From Paludibacteraceae bacterium (lineage in GTDB: Bacteria > Bacteroidota > Bacteroidia > Bacteroidales > Paludibacteraceae): a stretch of 64,000 nucleotides of DNA. The stretch is from contig JAFXPY010000034.1 of the NCBI GenBank assembly GCA_017527495.1, positions 1-64,000 of the forward strand. Direction: 5' to 3'. How positions within the stretch are numbered: position 1 is the stretch's first letter; each line of letters starts with the position of its first letter. Position numbers and translations under genes: made by a program. Under the pieces are notes generated by a model. That model did not search any database. It was not told the DNA's origin and saw only the letters and a list, made by a program, of their open reading frames with translations. Shown piece after piece: positions 43,018-52,887 of the stretch.

Positions 43018-43425
43018 TTAGTAGCTCATTTTTGGCTCTAATGTCTTTGCTTCGTCAATCATGGCTTGAAGCATTTCAACTGTTGGAACTCGACGAGTGA
43101 GGTTCTTTTCTGCATTTACTTCTTCCATCTTGGCTGCAAGATTAGCTGCAACGCGGTGACTGAATTCTTTAACAGTGTCAACACCGGCTGCTTCAAGCAA
43201 TTCTGCAAATTGAGGACCTACACCATTGATACGATATAAGTCGCAATGGTTTGCCCATTTCAAAATCAATTTTCCACTAATACCGGTTTCTTCTTCCAGT
43301 GCTTTGCGTCCTGCCGGTTTCTCACATTTTTCTAATAGTTGGCTTGCTTTTGCAATTCCTGCTTTTTCGAGTACGGCTGCATATTTTTCGCCTACACCCT
43401 CAATGTCAATTACTTTGTAATCCAT
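43018..43425 (-). CDS. DUF4332 helix-hairpin-helix protein
   Basis: 135 residues from the ATG at 43425 (MDYKVIDIEGVGEKYAAVLEK); the longer frame starts inside the glutamate dehydrogenase end. Two HhH-like units, IEGVGEKYAAVLEKAGI and INGVGPQFAELLEAAGV, are the DUF4332 pattern and suggest non-specific DNA binding. It follows gdhA by 34 bp and probably shares its transcript; a functional link is not known. Confidence 0.85.
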   Translation of the reverse strand: MDYKVIDIEGVGEKYAAVLEKAGIAKASQLLEKCEKPAGRKALEEETGISGKLILKWANHCDLYRINGVGPQFAELLEAAGVDTVKEFSHRVAANLAAKMEEVNAEKNLTRRVPTVEMLQAMIDEAKTLEPKMSY

Positions 43426-43459
43426 GATTATTAAAAATAAATTGTTGTTAGTTAGGTTG

Positions 43460-44797
43460 TTATACAATTCCTTCGGCCAGCATAGCATTTGCTACTTTCA
43501 TAAATCCTGCTATATTGGCACCTTTCATATAGTTGATGTAACCATCTTTTTCGGTTCCGTATTTGACGCATTGCTCATGAATGGATGTCATGATGTGGTG
43601 CAATTTTTCGTCCACTTCTTCTGCTCGCCAGCTCAGGTGCATTGCGTTTTGTGTCATTTCCAAACCTGATGTGGCAACACCTCCGGCATTAACTGCCTTG
43701 CCCGGTCCATAGACAATTTTGTTTTTTATAAATGTGTCGATAGCCTCCGGTGTGCAACCCATATTTGATACTTCTGCTACAAGTAAGACATTGTTGGCAA
43801 CTAATTGTTTGGCATCTGCTTCGTTCAATTCATTTTGTGTTGCGCAAGGCATTGCAATATCCACTTTTTGTTCCCATGGTTTCTTGCCTGCAAAGAATGT
43901 CGCATTTGGATATTTCTGAGCGTATGGTGCCACAATATCTTGACGACTATTGCGCAGCTCAAGCATATAATCTATTTTCTCGCCTGATATACCATCTGGG
44001 TCATATACATATCCGTCAGGTCCGGAGATGGTTACCACTTTTGCTCCCATTTGATTGGCTTTAGTCACTGCTCCCCATGCCACATTTCCGAATCCAGACA
44101 CGGCTATTGTCTTGCCTTTGATGTCTTGATTCATTGTTTGCAACATTTGTTTTACGAAATATAGTGCTCCGAAGCCAGTTGCTTCTGGGCGGATTAGACT
44201 TCCGCCATATTCCAGTCCTTTGCCTGTGAGTACGCCGGTATGTTCGCGTGCAAGTTTTTTGTACATACCGTAAAGATAACCTATCTCGCGAGCTCCAACA
44301 CCTATATCGCCTGCCGGAACATCAGTGTCAGGACCAATATTGCGCCACAATTCGGTCATGAAAGCTTGGCAGAAACGCATAATCTCGTTGTCTGATTTGC
44401 CTTTGGGATTGAAGTCGGAACCTCCCTTGGCACCACCCATTGGCAGTGTGGTAAGGGCATTTTTGAATGTTTGTTCAAATCCTAAGAATTTCATGATTGA
44501 GAGATTCACTGAGGGGTGGAAACGAAGTCCGCCTTTGTAGGGACCTATAGCACCATTGAATTGAACTCGATAGCCGATGTTGATTTGTACATCGCCATTG
44601 TCGTCGAGCCATGGAACACGAAACATGAAAATACGATCCGGTTCTACAATACGCTCTACAATCTTGGCCTGTTCAAACTCAGGGTGTTGATTGTAGGTGT
44701 CTTTGATTGTCATCAGAACCTCATGAACAGCTTGCAAATACTCCTTCTCGCCGGGATGTTTTGCTTCAAGATTAGCTAAAATACGACTCTCGTCCAT
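43460..44797 (-). CDS. gdhA: Glutamate dehydrogenase (NADP type)
   Basis: 445 residues, usual length. The Lys-rich substrate motif GGAKGGSDFNPKGKSDNEIMRF and the hexamer-type sequence KGGLRFHPSVNLSIMKFLGFEQTFKNAL are plain, as is the Rossmann motif VSGFGNVAWGA. It interconverts 2-oxoglutarate plus ammonia and glutamate; the family in Bacteroidota is usually NADP(H)-dependent. Own promoter; followed by a DUF4332 gene. Confidence 0.97.
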   Translation of the reverse strand: MDESRILANLEAKHPGEKEYLQAVHEVLMTIKDTYNQHPEFEQAKIVERIVEPDRIFMFRVPWLDDNGDVQINIGYRVQFNGAIGPYKGGLRFHPSVNLSIMKFLGFEQTFKNALTTLPMGGAKGGSDFNPKGKSDNEIMRFCQAFMTELWRNIGPDTDVPAGDIGVGAREIGYLYGMYKKLAREHTGVLTGKGLEYGGSLIRPEATGFGALYFVKQMLQTMNQDIKGKTIAVSGFGNVAWGAVTKANQMGAKVVTISGPDGYVYDPDGISGEKIDYMLELRNSRQDIVAPYAQKYPNATFFAGKKPWEQKVDIAMPCATQNELNEADAKQLVANNVLLVAEVSNMGCTPEAIDTFIKNKIVYGPGKAVNAGGVATSGLEMTQNAMHLSWRAEEVDEKLHHIMTSIHEQCVKYGTEKDGYINYMKGANIAGFMKVANAMLAEGIV

Positions 44798-44834
44798 AAC
44801 TTTAATGTATTAAGTTTGTATGTTTTTGTTTCCG

Positions 44835-44865
44835 CAAAGATAACACATTTTTTTGTTATTAACAA
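44835..44865 (-). promoter_or_regulatory. gdhA promoter
   Basis: TTG (44863-44865, minus), 20 bp, TATCTTTG (44835-44842), 37 bp before the start codon. Confidence 0.8.
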
Positions 44866-44994
44866 TTTTTTTTTGATTTTTTTTAACTCAAATCAGTCGT
44901 TTGAATTTTGATTTTTTTTTAGAAATTTTTTGAAGTGATTTTTCTGGGAATAAAATAGGTGTTTTTTCAACTGATTATTGTGGCATATAGTTGT

Positions 44995-47199
44995 TTAGTT
45001 GCACGCTCTTAGTTGAATAAAAAATGTAGTTCCTTTTCCCGGCGTTGATTCAAACCACATATTGCCACCACTTCTGCCCACAATGTTTTTGCACATGGCA
45101 AGTCCAAGTCCCATACCTGTTGTCTTGGTAGTGAAATTAGGCAAAAATATCTTGTCGCGCAGTTCTTCCGGTATGCCGGGTCCGTTGTCGGATATACTGA
45201 TTTCTACCCATTGCTGGTCCTGTTTGAGCATGACAATGATATCGCCGTTTTCTTGCTTTTCGAGTGCTTGCACTGCATTCTGAAGTATGTTGGAAAAGAC
45301 GCGGCTTATTTGTTCCACATCGGCATATACCATTGTTCCTGATTCCGGTCCTATATATCTCAAACTTATGTTTGGATAATTAGCGAACATCATTACTGCA
45401 TTGTGTAGTTTCTCGGCAATATCTATTTCGTCAAGTTTGATTTCATCAGGCAAGTTTTTTGCAAAAGCAGAAAACGAACCTGCTATGATTGAGAGTGTAT
45501 CTATTTGGTCGATGAGTGATTTTGTCGATTTGTCAAAATAGGCTGAAAATTGTTCACCGCCTTTTGTTTTTGCTCGTTGCATCTGTTGTACCGTGAGTTT
45601 CATGGGTGTGAGCGGATTTTTTATTTCGTGTGCCACTTGGCGAGCCATCGTTTGCCATGCTGCTTCACGCTCTTTTTCTGTCAGTATAATCACATTCTGA
45701 TTCAAGTCGTTGACCATAGCATTGTAGCTTTCCACCAAATCGCCTATCTCGTCGGCATTGTTATATTCTATTTGTGTGTTTTTTTTGCTCGGGTCAAGAT
45801 TGCGGAGCCGATGGCTTAATTCCGAAATCGGACGCGTCAACGCGTGAGCCAGTAATATACTGAATAATGCTGTAAGTCCAAGTATAAGTATGAATAGCGG
45901 CATCGTGTTGGTCATCAAATCATAAAGCGACTCTTGCATTGTTGTCTCACTGATGTAGTAGGGTATGCAGATATAGCCGATTTGAATGTCGTCCCAGTTG
46001 ACACAATCAATATATCCGGCAAGGTATTTCATCTCGCCGATATGCTCGTATTGAATATGGGGTTCGTCGAATTGGTAGTTTTTGTCGTTATAGCGTTGAA
46101 AGATGATTTGTGGTGCAATTCTCTTGCTGTGTAGTCCGCTCTCGAATATATCAGGGAATGTGGTGCTGACCAGATTTCCTTTGAGATCGTAGATATGTAT
46201 GTCAGTCTTGTATGTCGTTGCCAATTCTTTGAGTTCAGCATTGAGGTCGTCGGCTTGTTTGTAGGATATTGAGGCCATATATGCCACTTTTGTCTTGAGC
46301 GATTCTTGCATATATTTGCATTTGTCGTACAGCATTTGTTGCTGACCTTCTATGTATTTATTGCTGACAATGTTGGTCACCAATACTCCTATATAGATTA
46401 TAGCAGCAATTGATATGATGCTGAAACTGAAAAATATTTTCAGTGCAAGCGGAAGGTTGCGGAATCCTTTGTATTTGATGATGTTCGAGATGGCGTAAAT
46501 GAGAATCAGGAGTATGCCGATAATGAATACTCCAAAAGTTATGTACCATGAGCGTCGAAGACGTTTGATTTCTTCGTTGTCGTCGTCTGTTCCAAAAAGA
46601 TTTTGATAGCTGAAGCTTTGTATTGTAGATTGTTGTTTGGCGTTTTGTTCTGTTTCTTTACTCGGCTTTTTGATTGAAAACAGGTAGTCGTCGTCAGGAG
46701 AATAAAGAGCTAATCTCTCATCTGTTAAAACAGGAACAATATCGTATTCGCGATTGATTTCAAATGGTTTTGTAAATTCGTTCTTGAGCCATTTGTTTTC
46801 TATTGCGTATGCATATTTTACAGGGATAACGCTGACTACTGAGTAATTACCAACACTTGTCCAGCGGCATATTGTGTGAGCATTGCTGAATTTTTGATAG
46901 TACCATTTGTTGTAGCCTTCTAAGCGAAGCATGTTGGCGGCTAACCAGTTGTCCGACCAATAGACAAGCCCTTTTTCATCGAAAATATAGTATAGTGTGT
47001 TTGAGTTTGTAAAGTCAAGTCGATAGAGTGAATCAATGGCTTCTTTATTGATAAGATCTGCGATATGACTTACAACTTCTTGTGCTTTTTCTTCCTCTTG
47101 GTTGAGCTGTTGTTGCAAAGTGGTCTTGTCAGATTGAATCTTACAACCCAACATAAACCATAAAGGTAGTGTTAATATGATAAATCTTGAAATCTTCAA
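44995..47199 (-). CDS. Membrane sensor histidine kinase (NtrY-like)
   Basis: 734 residues. The N-terminus has a signal with a lipobox (LWFMLGC); two membrane helices near 220-280 and another near 435-460 precede a HAMP domain. The kinase core is complete: H-box ARQVAHEIKNPLTPM, N-box FSNILQNAVQAL, G1 DNGPGIPEEL, G2 GMGLGLAMCKN. The start codon is a TTG (no ATG near), and the first codons lie in a 16-bp tandem repeat. It is downstream of the DPP-IV-like gene with no intervening promoter. No response regulator is adjacent. Confidence 0.9.
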   Translation of the reverse strand: MKISRFIILTLPLWFMLGCKIQSDKTTLQQQLNQEEEKAQEVVSHIADLINKEAIDSLYRLDFTNSNTLYYIFDEKGLVYWSDNWLAANMLRLEGYNKWYYQKFSNAHTICRWTSVGNYSVVSVIPVKYAYAIENKWLKNEFTKPFEINREYDIVPVLTDERLALYSPDDDYLFSIKKPSKETEQNAKQQSTIQSFSYQNLFGTDDDNEEIKRLRRSWYITFGVFIIGILLILIYAISNIIKYKGFRNLPLALKIFFSFSIISIAAIIYIGVLVTNIVSNKYIEGQQQMLYDKCKYMQESLKTKVAYMASISYKQADDLNAELKELATTYKTDIHIYDLKGNLVSTTFPDIFESGLHSKRIAPQIIFQRYNDKNYQFDEPHIQYEHIGEMKYLAGYIDCVNWDDIQIGYICIPYYISETTMQESLYDLMTNTMPLFILILGLTALFSILLAHALTRPISELSHRLRNLDPSKKNTQIEYNNADEIGDLVESYNAMVNDLNQNVIILTEKEREAAWQTMARQVAHEIKNPLTPMKLTVQQMQRAKTKGGEQFSAYFDKSTKSLIDQIDTLSIIAGSFSAFAKNLPDEIKLDEIDIAEKLHNAVMMFANYPNISLRYIGPESGTMVYADVEQISRVFSNILQNAVQALEKQENGDIIVMLKQDQQWVEISISDNGPGIPEELRDKIFLPNFTTKTTGMGLGLAMCKNIVGRSGGNMWFESTPGKGTTFFIQLRACN

Positions 47200-47237
47200 A
47201 TCTTGAAATCTTCAAATTTTCAAATCTTGAAATCTTC
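47182..47237. repeat. 16-bp tandem repeat over a stop and a start codon
   Basis: AAATCTTGAAATCTTC occurs at 47182-47197, 47198-47213 and 47222-47237 with an 8-bp half unit between. It runs from the stop codon of the DPP-IV-like gene through the TTG start and first codons of the kinase. Sixteen is not a multiple of three, so copy change would shift frames. Confidence 0.85.
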
Positions 47238-49377
47238 ACTTCACATATTGTTCTAAGAAGTCAAACATCTTGTGGTATAGGTGTTTGTAGTGTTTTCCTT
47301 TTCGCATGAAGTGATTGTCGTCGGGGTAGATTTGCATGTCGAATTGTTTTTCGGCATCAATGAGTGCTTCAACATACTGCATTGTGTTTTGGAAATGCAC
47401 ATTATCGTCGGCAGAGCCATGCACGATGAGTAGTCGTCCGTTGAGTTGTTGTGCTAAGTGTGCGGCGTCGGTCTGTTCGTAGCCTTCATCGTTTTCTTGC
47501 GGGCGTCGCATATAACGTTCGGTGTAGGCGGAGTCGTACAGGCGGAAATTAGTTACGGGTGCGACAGCTATTCCTGCACAAAAGACTTTTTCAGGTTGCG
47601 ACATAGCCATTATGGTGTTGAAACCTCCGTAACTCCAGCCCCATATTGCAATTTTCTTGCTGTCGATATATGGCATAGTTCCAAAATATTGTGCCACAGC
47701 CACTTGGTCTTGAGCCTCTTTGGTGCCCAAATTCATATAGGTCTCATTGCGGAATTTTCTGCCTCGTGCATCTGTTCCGCGTCCGTCGAAGCATACAACT
47801 ACATAGCCTTTATCGGCGAGGAAATATTCCCAGTCTTTCTTCCATCGATTCAAAGCTTGTTGTGATGCCGGTCCGGAATATTGAATTTGAAGCAACGGGT
47901 ATTTCCGGCTTTCTTTGAAATCGGTCGGGTAGAGTATCCATCCAAAAAGAGTGTCGCCGCGAGATGTAATGATTGAAGTGAATTGTTTCTGAGGTAGATG
48001 GAGTGATTTGAAGTCGTTTTCCAACTCTGTATTGTCAGCGAGTATTTTGATTGTTTTGCCTTGGTTGTTGCGAATCTCAACTCTTGGAGCCGAAGTAACT
48101 GAACTATATGAATCAATGAAATGCTGTAAGTTCTTAGAAAATGAAGCATTGTGCATGCCTTCTTCGCTTGCAATGCACACTTCTTTTCCCTTTTTGTTGG
48201 CATAAATCTGGCGTTGTGTAGGGCTGTTCTTTGCTGCTTGATAGTAGAGCGTTTGCGATTTTGCATCGTAGCCATACACTTTTGTAATATCGTATTTGCC
48301 TTTTGTTATTTGCTTGATTAGTATTCCGTTAGCGTCATAAAGATACGCATGACGATAGCCGTCTTTTTCGCTGACTAAGATGAAGTCGTTGTTCTCTAAA
48401 AATGAGAAATTGTCGATATTGGCATAGTCAACGAATTCTGTTTTGCTCTCCTCTGAATTGATCAGTTTACTAACTGTTGATTTGGCGTTGGCAATGAACA
48501 TTTCTATTTTGTTTTGATTGCGGTTGAGAGTAAAAATGGCAAATAGTTCTGCATTGTTAGTCCAAATCAGTCGTGGAATATAAGAATTTTCCGCGATGTC
48601 TAATTCTATCTTTTTCAAGCTTTTATATTGTGTGTCATAAACGATAACACTTGCCGTTGCATTTTCTTCGCCTGCTCGCGGGTATTTGAAGGTGTTGCTT
48701 TGTGGATAGCCTTGTTCAAGCATGGTTTGGTAGGTGAATTGTGGCACGTTTGTTTCGTTTAGTCTTACAAAGGCAAGTGATTTGCTGTCTGCCGACCATG
48801 TCATCAATGATGTTGTTGAGAACTCTTCTTCGTAGAGCCAATCTGCTGTTCCGTTGATGACTTCGCCTTCTTTGCCGTTTTGAGTTATGGCTATCTCTGT
48901 TCCGAAATCTAATTTGTGTATATAGAGATTATTTTGGAAGGCAAAAGCAATATATCTGCCGTTTGGCGAGAACAGCGGGTCACGAGCCGGACGACCATTG
49001 TTGAGCACTTTGAGCTCTTTTCGTTCGGTGTCGTAGATATAATATTTTGCTTCAAAACTTCGACGATAGATTTGTTGGCGTTCGTTGTAAACAAGCAGCC
49101 AGCGAGGGTTTTGACTCAAGACAAAACCTTGAATGGTGTCAAGTTTGAGAAGTTTTGTTTTCTCTATGTTGAATAATGTGTCAGTGAGTTCTCCTTTGTA
49201 ATTGTATGACAAAATGCAGTTGCCGTCTTTAATAGCATAGTGTTCGCCGTCTGACAGATGTGTGATACGCGGCAGATTTTTTGCGTTATATCTTCCGCCA
49301 ATCAAGTCTTCAAGTAATTCGGCGTGAGCAAATAGTGTTGCTACGCATAGTATTGTTGTGAGAAAAGTTTTTTTCAT
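47236..49377 (-). CDS. DPP-IV-like S9 family serine peptidase
   Basis: 713 residues. Signal peptide 1-19, then a beta-propeller N-terminal domain (about 30-460) and an alpha/beta-hydrolase C-terminal domain. The catalytic triad is visible: Ser in GWSYGG (near 590), Asp in GSADDNVH and His in DDNHFM. The DWLYEEEF motif of the propeller is that of dipeptidyl-peptidase IV, which binds the peptide N-terminus. It should release X-Pro or X-Ala dipeptides in the periplasm or at the surface, feeding an asaccharolytic diet. It overlaps the RluA-like gene by 4 bp. Confidence 0.93.
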   Translation of the reverse strand: MKKTFLTTILCVATLFAHAELLEDLIGGRYNAKNLPRITHLSDGEHYAIKDGNCILSYNYKGELTDTLFNIEKTKLLKLDTIQGFVLSQNPRWLLVYNERQQIYRRSFEAKYYIYDTERKELKVLNNGRPARDPLFSPNGRYIAFAFQNNLYIHKLDFGTEIAITQNGKEGEVINGTADWLYEEEFSTTSLMTWSADSKSLAFVRLNETNVPQFTYQTMLEQGYPQSNTFKYPRAGEENATASVIVYDTQYKSLKKIELDIAENSYIPRLIWTNNAELFAIFTLNRNQNKIEMFIANAKSTVSKLINSEESKTEFVDYANIDNFSFLENNDFILVSEKDGYRHAYLYDANGILIKQITKGKYDITKVYGYDAKSQTLYYQAAKNSPTQRQIYANKKGKEVCIASEEGMHNASFSKNLQHFIDSYSSVTSAPRVEIRNNQGKTIKILADNTELENDFKSLHLPQKQFTSIITSRGDTLFGWILYPTDFKESRKYPLLQIQYSGPASQQALNRWKKDWEYFLADKGYVVVCFDGRGTDARGRKFRNETYMNLGTKEAQDQVAVAQYFGTMPYIDSKKIAIWGWSYGGFNTIMAMSQPEKVFCAGIAVAPVTNFRLYDSAYTERYMRRPQENDEGYEQTDAAHLAQQLNGRLLIVHGSADDNVHFQNTMQYVEALIDAEKQFDMQIYPDDNHFMRKGKHYKHLYHKMFDFLEQYVK

Positions 49378-50054
49378 TTTATGTGGGTATTAAAAATATT
49401 CCATATTGGTGTGTTCGGTGTAGGTGCTTCAATGTGTATCTGTTGTTTTGAAACAGGGTGTATGAAGTCGATGGCTCTTGCATGCAAGCATATTCCGCCG
49501 TCGGGATTAGAGCGTTTTGAGCCATATTTCAGGTCGCCTTTGATTGGGCATCCTATGTTGGCAAGTTGGGCTCTGATTTGGTGATGTCGTCCTGTGTGTA
49601 GTTGTATTTCGAGCAATTGGTAGCGGTCGCTGCTGCTTATGATTTTGTAGTCGAGTATAGCCAACTTGGCATCCTTATGATTTTGTTCTACTATGTATGT
49701 TTTGTTTTGTGCTTCGTTGCGGAATAGGTAGTTTTCGAGTGTCGCTTGTTGAGGTATGGCTTTTATTTCTGTTATTGCCCAATATGTTTTTCTTATTTCA
49801 CCATGTTTGCGAAACATCTCTGTCAGTCTTGAAAGTGCTTTGCTCGTTTTGGCAAAGAGCACTATACCGCTTGTGGGTCGGTCAAGTCGGTGAGGCACAC
49901 CGATAAACACATTGCCCGGCTTGTTGTATTTCTCTTTGAGATAGTCTTTAAGCATATCTGAAAGAGGCTTGTCCTGTGTTTTGTCTGCCTGTACAATTTC
50001 AGAGCATGTCTTATTGACGGCAATAATATGATTGTCTTCGTAGAGTATGGTCAT
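49374..50054 (-). CDS. RluA-family pseudouridine synthase
   Basis: 226 residues. Catalytic-Asp motif HRLDRPTSGIVLFAKT and the later LHTGRHHQIRAQLANIGCPI are RluA-family hallmarks. No N-terminal S4 domain is present (starts directly MTILYEDNHIIAVNK), so it is the short form similar to RluC/TruC types; target RNA uncertain. It overlaps its neighbours by one and four bases. Confidence 0.93.
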   Translation of the reverse strand: MTILYEDNHIIAVNKTCSEIVQADKTQDKPLSDMLKDYLKEKYNKPGNVFIGVPHRLDRPTSGIVLFAKTSKALSRLTEMFRKHGEIRKTYWAITEIKAIPQQATLENYLFRNEAQNKTYIVEQNHKDAKLAILDYKIISSSDRYQLLEIQLHTGRHHQIRAQLANIGCPIKGDLKYGSKRSNPDGGICLHARAIDFIHPVSKQQIHIEAPTPNTPIWNIFNTHIK

Positions 50055-50851
50055 TATTCTATGCCTCTTTGTCTGACGATTTCATATAGTATCACACCTG
50101 CGGCAACAGACACATTGAGCGATTCTATAGTGCCTTGCATTGGTATGCGTACTTTTTGTGTTGCGAGTTTGAGTATGTCGTCGCTTATTCCGACATCTTC
50201 CGAGCCCATAACAAGAGCGAGTGGTTGTTTGAAATCAGCTTTTGTGTAATTTGTTGAAGTATGTTCTGTTGCAGCAATGACTTGCAGTCCACAGTCTTTG
50301 AGGTATTTTATTGTCTGGCTCAGGTTGTCGGTACGGCAAACGGGTAGTGTGTGTAATGCTCCGGCTGATGTCTTGATGGCATCGGCCGTTATGCTTGCTG
50401 TGCCGCGATTTGGGATGAGCAGTGCATCAACGCCTGTACAACTGCAAGTGCGTGCTATGGCGCCTATGTTGCGCACATCGGTTACTCCGTCAAGCACAAC
50501 TATTGTTGGGGTCTTGCCTTCTTCAAACAGAGTGGGGATGAGCGTTTCTATGTTGCTGAATTGTATTGGCGAAATAAAGGCTATGGCTCCTTGATGGTTT
50601 TTGTCGGTCATTTGGTTTAGCTTCTCCACAGGTACGCGTACAATAGGAGTTGGAACACCATTGAGTTTGGCTATCAGCTGACGACCTAAATCGCTCGACA
50701 TATCGCGACGCAGAAATATCTTGTCGAAGTCTTTTCCTGCTTCAATAGCTTCAAGTATGGCTCGAATACCGAAAATCATTTGTTTCTCAGGTATGCGATG
50801 TGTTTTATAGTCTTGTTTCGACTGGCGTGGTTTGAAATTTCTGTCAATCAT
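50054..50851 (-). CDS. SpoU/TrmH-type RNA 2'-O-methyltransferase (RlmB-like)
   Basis: 265 residues from ATG 50851; a TTG at 50866 would overlap the upstream gene and is less likely. The N-terminal substrate-binding domain (IFGIRAILEAIEAGKDFDKI) precedes the SPOUT knot with all three motifs: DGVTDVRNIGAIART, LVMGSEDVGIS and MQGTIESLNVSVAAGVILYE. It uses S-adenosylmethionine to 2'-O-methylate rRNA or tRNA, most like RlmB (23S G2251). Two bases separate it from the DsbD-like gene. Confidence 0.93.
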   Translation of the reverse strand: MIDRNFKPRQSKQDYKTHRIPEKQMIFGIRAILEAIEAGKDFDKIFLRRDMSSDLGRQLIAKLNGVPTPIVRVPVEKLNQMTDKNHQGAIAFISPIQFSNIETLIPTLFEEGKTPTIVVLDGVTDVRNIGAIARTCSCTGVDALLIPNRGTASITADAIKTSAGALHTLPVCRTDNLSQTIKYLKDCGLQVIAATEHTSTNYTKADFKQPLALVMGSEDVGISDDILKLATQKVRIPMQGTIESLNVSVAAGVILYEIVRQRGIE

Positions 50852-50853
50852 AT

Positions 50854-52752
50854 TTATTTCATCCAATTTAAGAATTTGTCAACATCCTCGTCGTAAGAAT
50901 ACGGGTCTGTCATTTTTTGTTCGTTGCTGTCTATTATTATATAATAAGGTTGTGCATTAGAACCATATTTCGTTCTTTGCAGATAGCTCCATTTGTCGCC
51001 TATTGTTTTGAGTGTTCGTTTTGAGCCGTTCTCTTCTATCTCAATGGGGTTAGGCAGTTGTGTCTTGTCGTCAACATAGAGTGAGACGATGACATAATCT
51101 TTTGTCAGTCGTTCGTGAACACGAGTGTCGGCAAGTACGGCAGCTTCCATCTTTCGGCAGTTGACACACCCATAGCCCGTAAAGTCGAGAAATATCTTTT
51201 TGTTGTTGGCACGGGCGTATTCAATACCTGCATCATAGTCGTAGAAATGAGCCGGCGATTGTGTGTGCTGTATGTTGAAATCTTGTGTGTCCATAGGTGG
51301 CGCGAAGGCGGATACTGCTTTTAGTGGTGCTCCCCAAAGTCCGGGCAGCATATACACTGCAAAAGCAAGCGAAATCATACCTAAGAACAGTCGTGTTGTG
51401 CCTATTGTCGTTTGGCGTTCTTGCAGGTGTAGCCATCCGAGCAGGTAGATACCCAACAAAGCGAATATCACAATCCATAGAGCGAGGAAGGTCTCGCGGT
51501 CGAGAATATGCCAACCGTAAGCAAGGTCTGCCACAGAGAGAAACTTCAGCGAGAAAGCAAGCTCTACGAAGGCGAGTGTAACTTTCAGTGTCGTCATCCA
51601 ATCTCCCGATTTAGGCAGTTTGTTGATTATGTCGGGGAAAAATGCGCAAAGAGTGAAGGGCAGAGCAAGAGCTATTGCAAAGCCTAACATACCTATTGTA
51701 GGACCCAAGACAGAGCCTGTTGAGGCCACTTCGACAAGCAGTGTGCCAATGATAGGACTTGTGCATGAGAATGAGACAATAACGAGTGTTGTCGCCATAA
51801 GCATAATCGAAACTATGCCTGTTGTTTTTTCTGCTTTATTGTCCAGCCATGTACTCCATTTGGCAGGTAACTGAATTTCAAATGCACCAAAGAATGAAAT
51901 TGCAAAGATTATGAGCAGGAGGAAAAGGAAAATATTTAGTCCGGCACTTGTTGAAATCTCGTTCAGTTTGCTTGCACCAAAAATGAGCGTGATGAGAAGG
52001 CCCAAACCTACATATATTACTATGATTGAAAGTCCGTAGAGTATGGCATCTGTTCTACCATTGTTGCGTTTTCCGTTTTTCTCTGCTCTCTGCCCTCTTT
52101 TCAGAAAAAAACTTACTGTCATCGGAATGATAGGCCAAATGCAAGGCATCAAAACGGCCAACAAACCACCCAAAAGTCCCATGACGAATATGTACCAGAG
52201 TGATTTGCTTTCGCTGTCTGTCGTTGCTGCCGCAGGGGTTGTGTCAATTTGTGCAATGTCAATTTCTTCAATAGGTATGGTGTTGATTTGTGTGAGATTA
52301 TCTGTCTCGCCTACTGTGAAATCAAGTGTTTGCGGCGGCAGGCACATTTGGTCGTTGCAAGCCATAAATTCAACATATCCCTCAACACCTATTGCTTCTG
52401 TTGCGGTGATTTTGAATTTTTGAGTAAAGAGAGCTTCATGTTCATAATACGAAAGTATCATGTCAAAATTCTCGTCGTAATTAGATATTGTGTCTTGTGG
52501 TGTTTGAAGTGTGCCTAAAGGCTCTAACCCTTGTGCTTTGGTGAATTGTATTGTTGTCGGTCTTGGGCCATCATCGGGCAGAAAAGGAGTGTAGAGGTGC
52601 CAACCTTTTTCGATGGTGGCTTTGATTGTACACACAGCAAGTGTATCATTTTGGCGCTCAAGCTGATATATCCATTGAACAGGGTCGAAAATTTGTGCAA
52701 ACAAATTAATACTTGTCGCAAGGAGGAGTATGATGAAAAGACTTTTTTTCAT
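50854..52752 (-). CDS. DsbD-like thiol:disulfide interchange protein
   Basis: 632 residues. Signal peptide 1-19; an N-terminal DsbD-alpha-like beta domain with a Cys pair (CNDQMC, about 131-136); about eight membrane helices (180-480) with a conserved PCIWPIIPMT and SFSCTSPIIGT, each carrying one Cys of the membrane pair; and a C-terminal thioredoxin domain with CVNC (about 526-529). It passes electrons from cytoplasmic thioredoxin to periplasmic reductases or cytochrome maturation. It lies 35 bp downstream of the SRP RNA gene and leads a five-gene run. Confidence 0.94.
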   Translation of the reverse strand: MKKSLFIILLLATSINLFAQIFDPVQWIYQLERQNDTLAVCTIKATIEKGWHLYTPFLPDDGPRPTTIQFTKAQGLEPLGTLQTPQDTISNYDENFDMILSYYEHEALFTQKFKITATEAIGVEGYVEFMACNDQMCLPPQTLDFTVGETDNLTQINTIPIEEIDIAQIDTTPAAATTDSESKSLWYIFVMGLLGGLLAVLMPCIWPIIPMTVSFFLKRGQRAEKNGKRNNGRTDAILYGLSIIVIYVGLGLLITLIFGASKLNEISTSAGLNIFLFLLLIIFAISFFGAFEIQLPAKWSTWLDNKAEKTTGIVSIMLMATTLVIVSFSCTSPIIGTLLVEVASTGSVLGPTIGMLGFAIALALPFTLCAFFPDIINKLPKSGDWMTTLKVTLAFVELAFSLKFLSVADLAYGWHILDRETFLALWIVIFALLGIYLLGWLHLQERQTTIGTTRLFLGMISLAFAVYMLPGLWGAPLKAVSAFAPPMDTQDFNIQHTQSPAHFYDYDAGIEYARANNKKIFLDFTGYGCVNCRKMEAAVLADTRVHERLTKDYVIVSLYVDDKTQLPNPIEIEENGSKRTLKTIGDKWSYLQRTKYGSNAQPYYIIIDSNEQKMTDPYSYDEDVDKFLNWMK

Positions 52753-52787
52753 TTTGATATGTGTTAGGGTGTATAAATAAAAAAAAA

Positions 52788-52883
52788 GGTAAGCGATCTA
52801 CATCGCACCGCTACAACCTTCTACCCTTGCTGCGGTCAAGCTCTGGGGGAGTTCAAAGGGAGCTGGTCGTGTAGGACTTACCC
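52788..52883 (-). ncRNA. ffs: Signal recognition particle RNA (4.5S-like)
   Basis: On the minus strand the RNA starts GGGTAAGTCCTACACGACC and ends GATCGCTTACC before a T run of about 13. The terminal GGTAAG/CTTACC helix and the domain IV core (CCAGAGC...GCAGCAAGGGT) with asymmetric bulge match the SRP RNA of Bacteroidota. It scaffolds Ffh for membrane-protein targeting. The apical tetraloop region reads TTGA rather than the common GGAA, as I remember for this phylum. Directly preceded by a clear promoter. Confidence 0.88.
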
Positions 52884-52887
52884 ACTG

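Noticed and set aside
50852..50866. TTG start of the SpoU methyltransferase
   Set aside because: It would overlap the DsbD-like gene end by 13 bp, while an ATG lies two bases after that stop.
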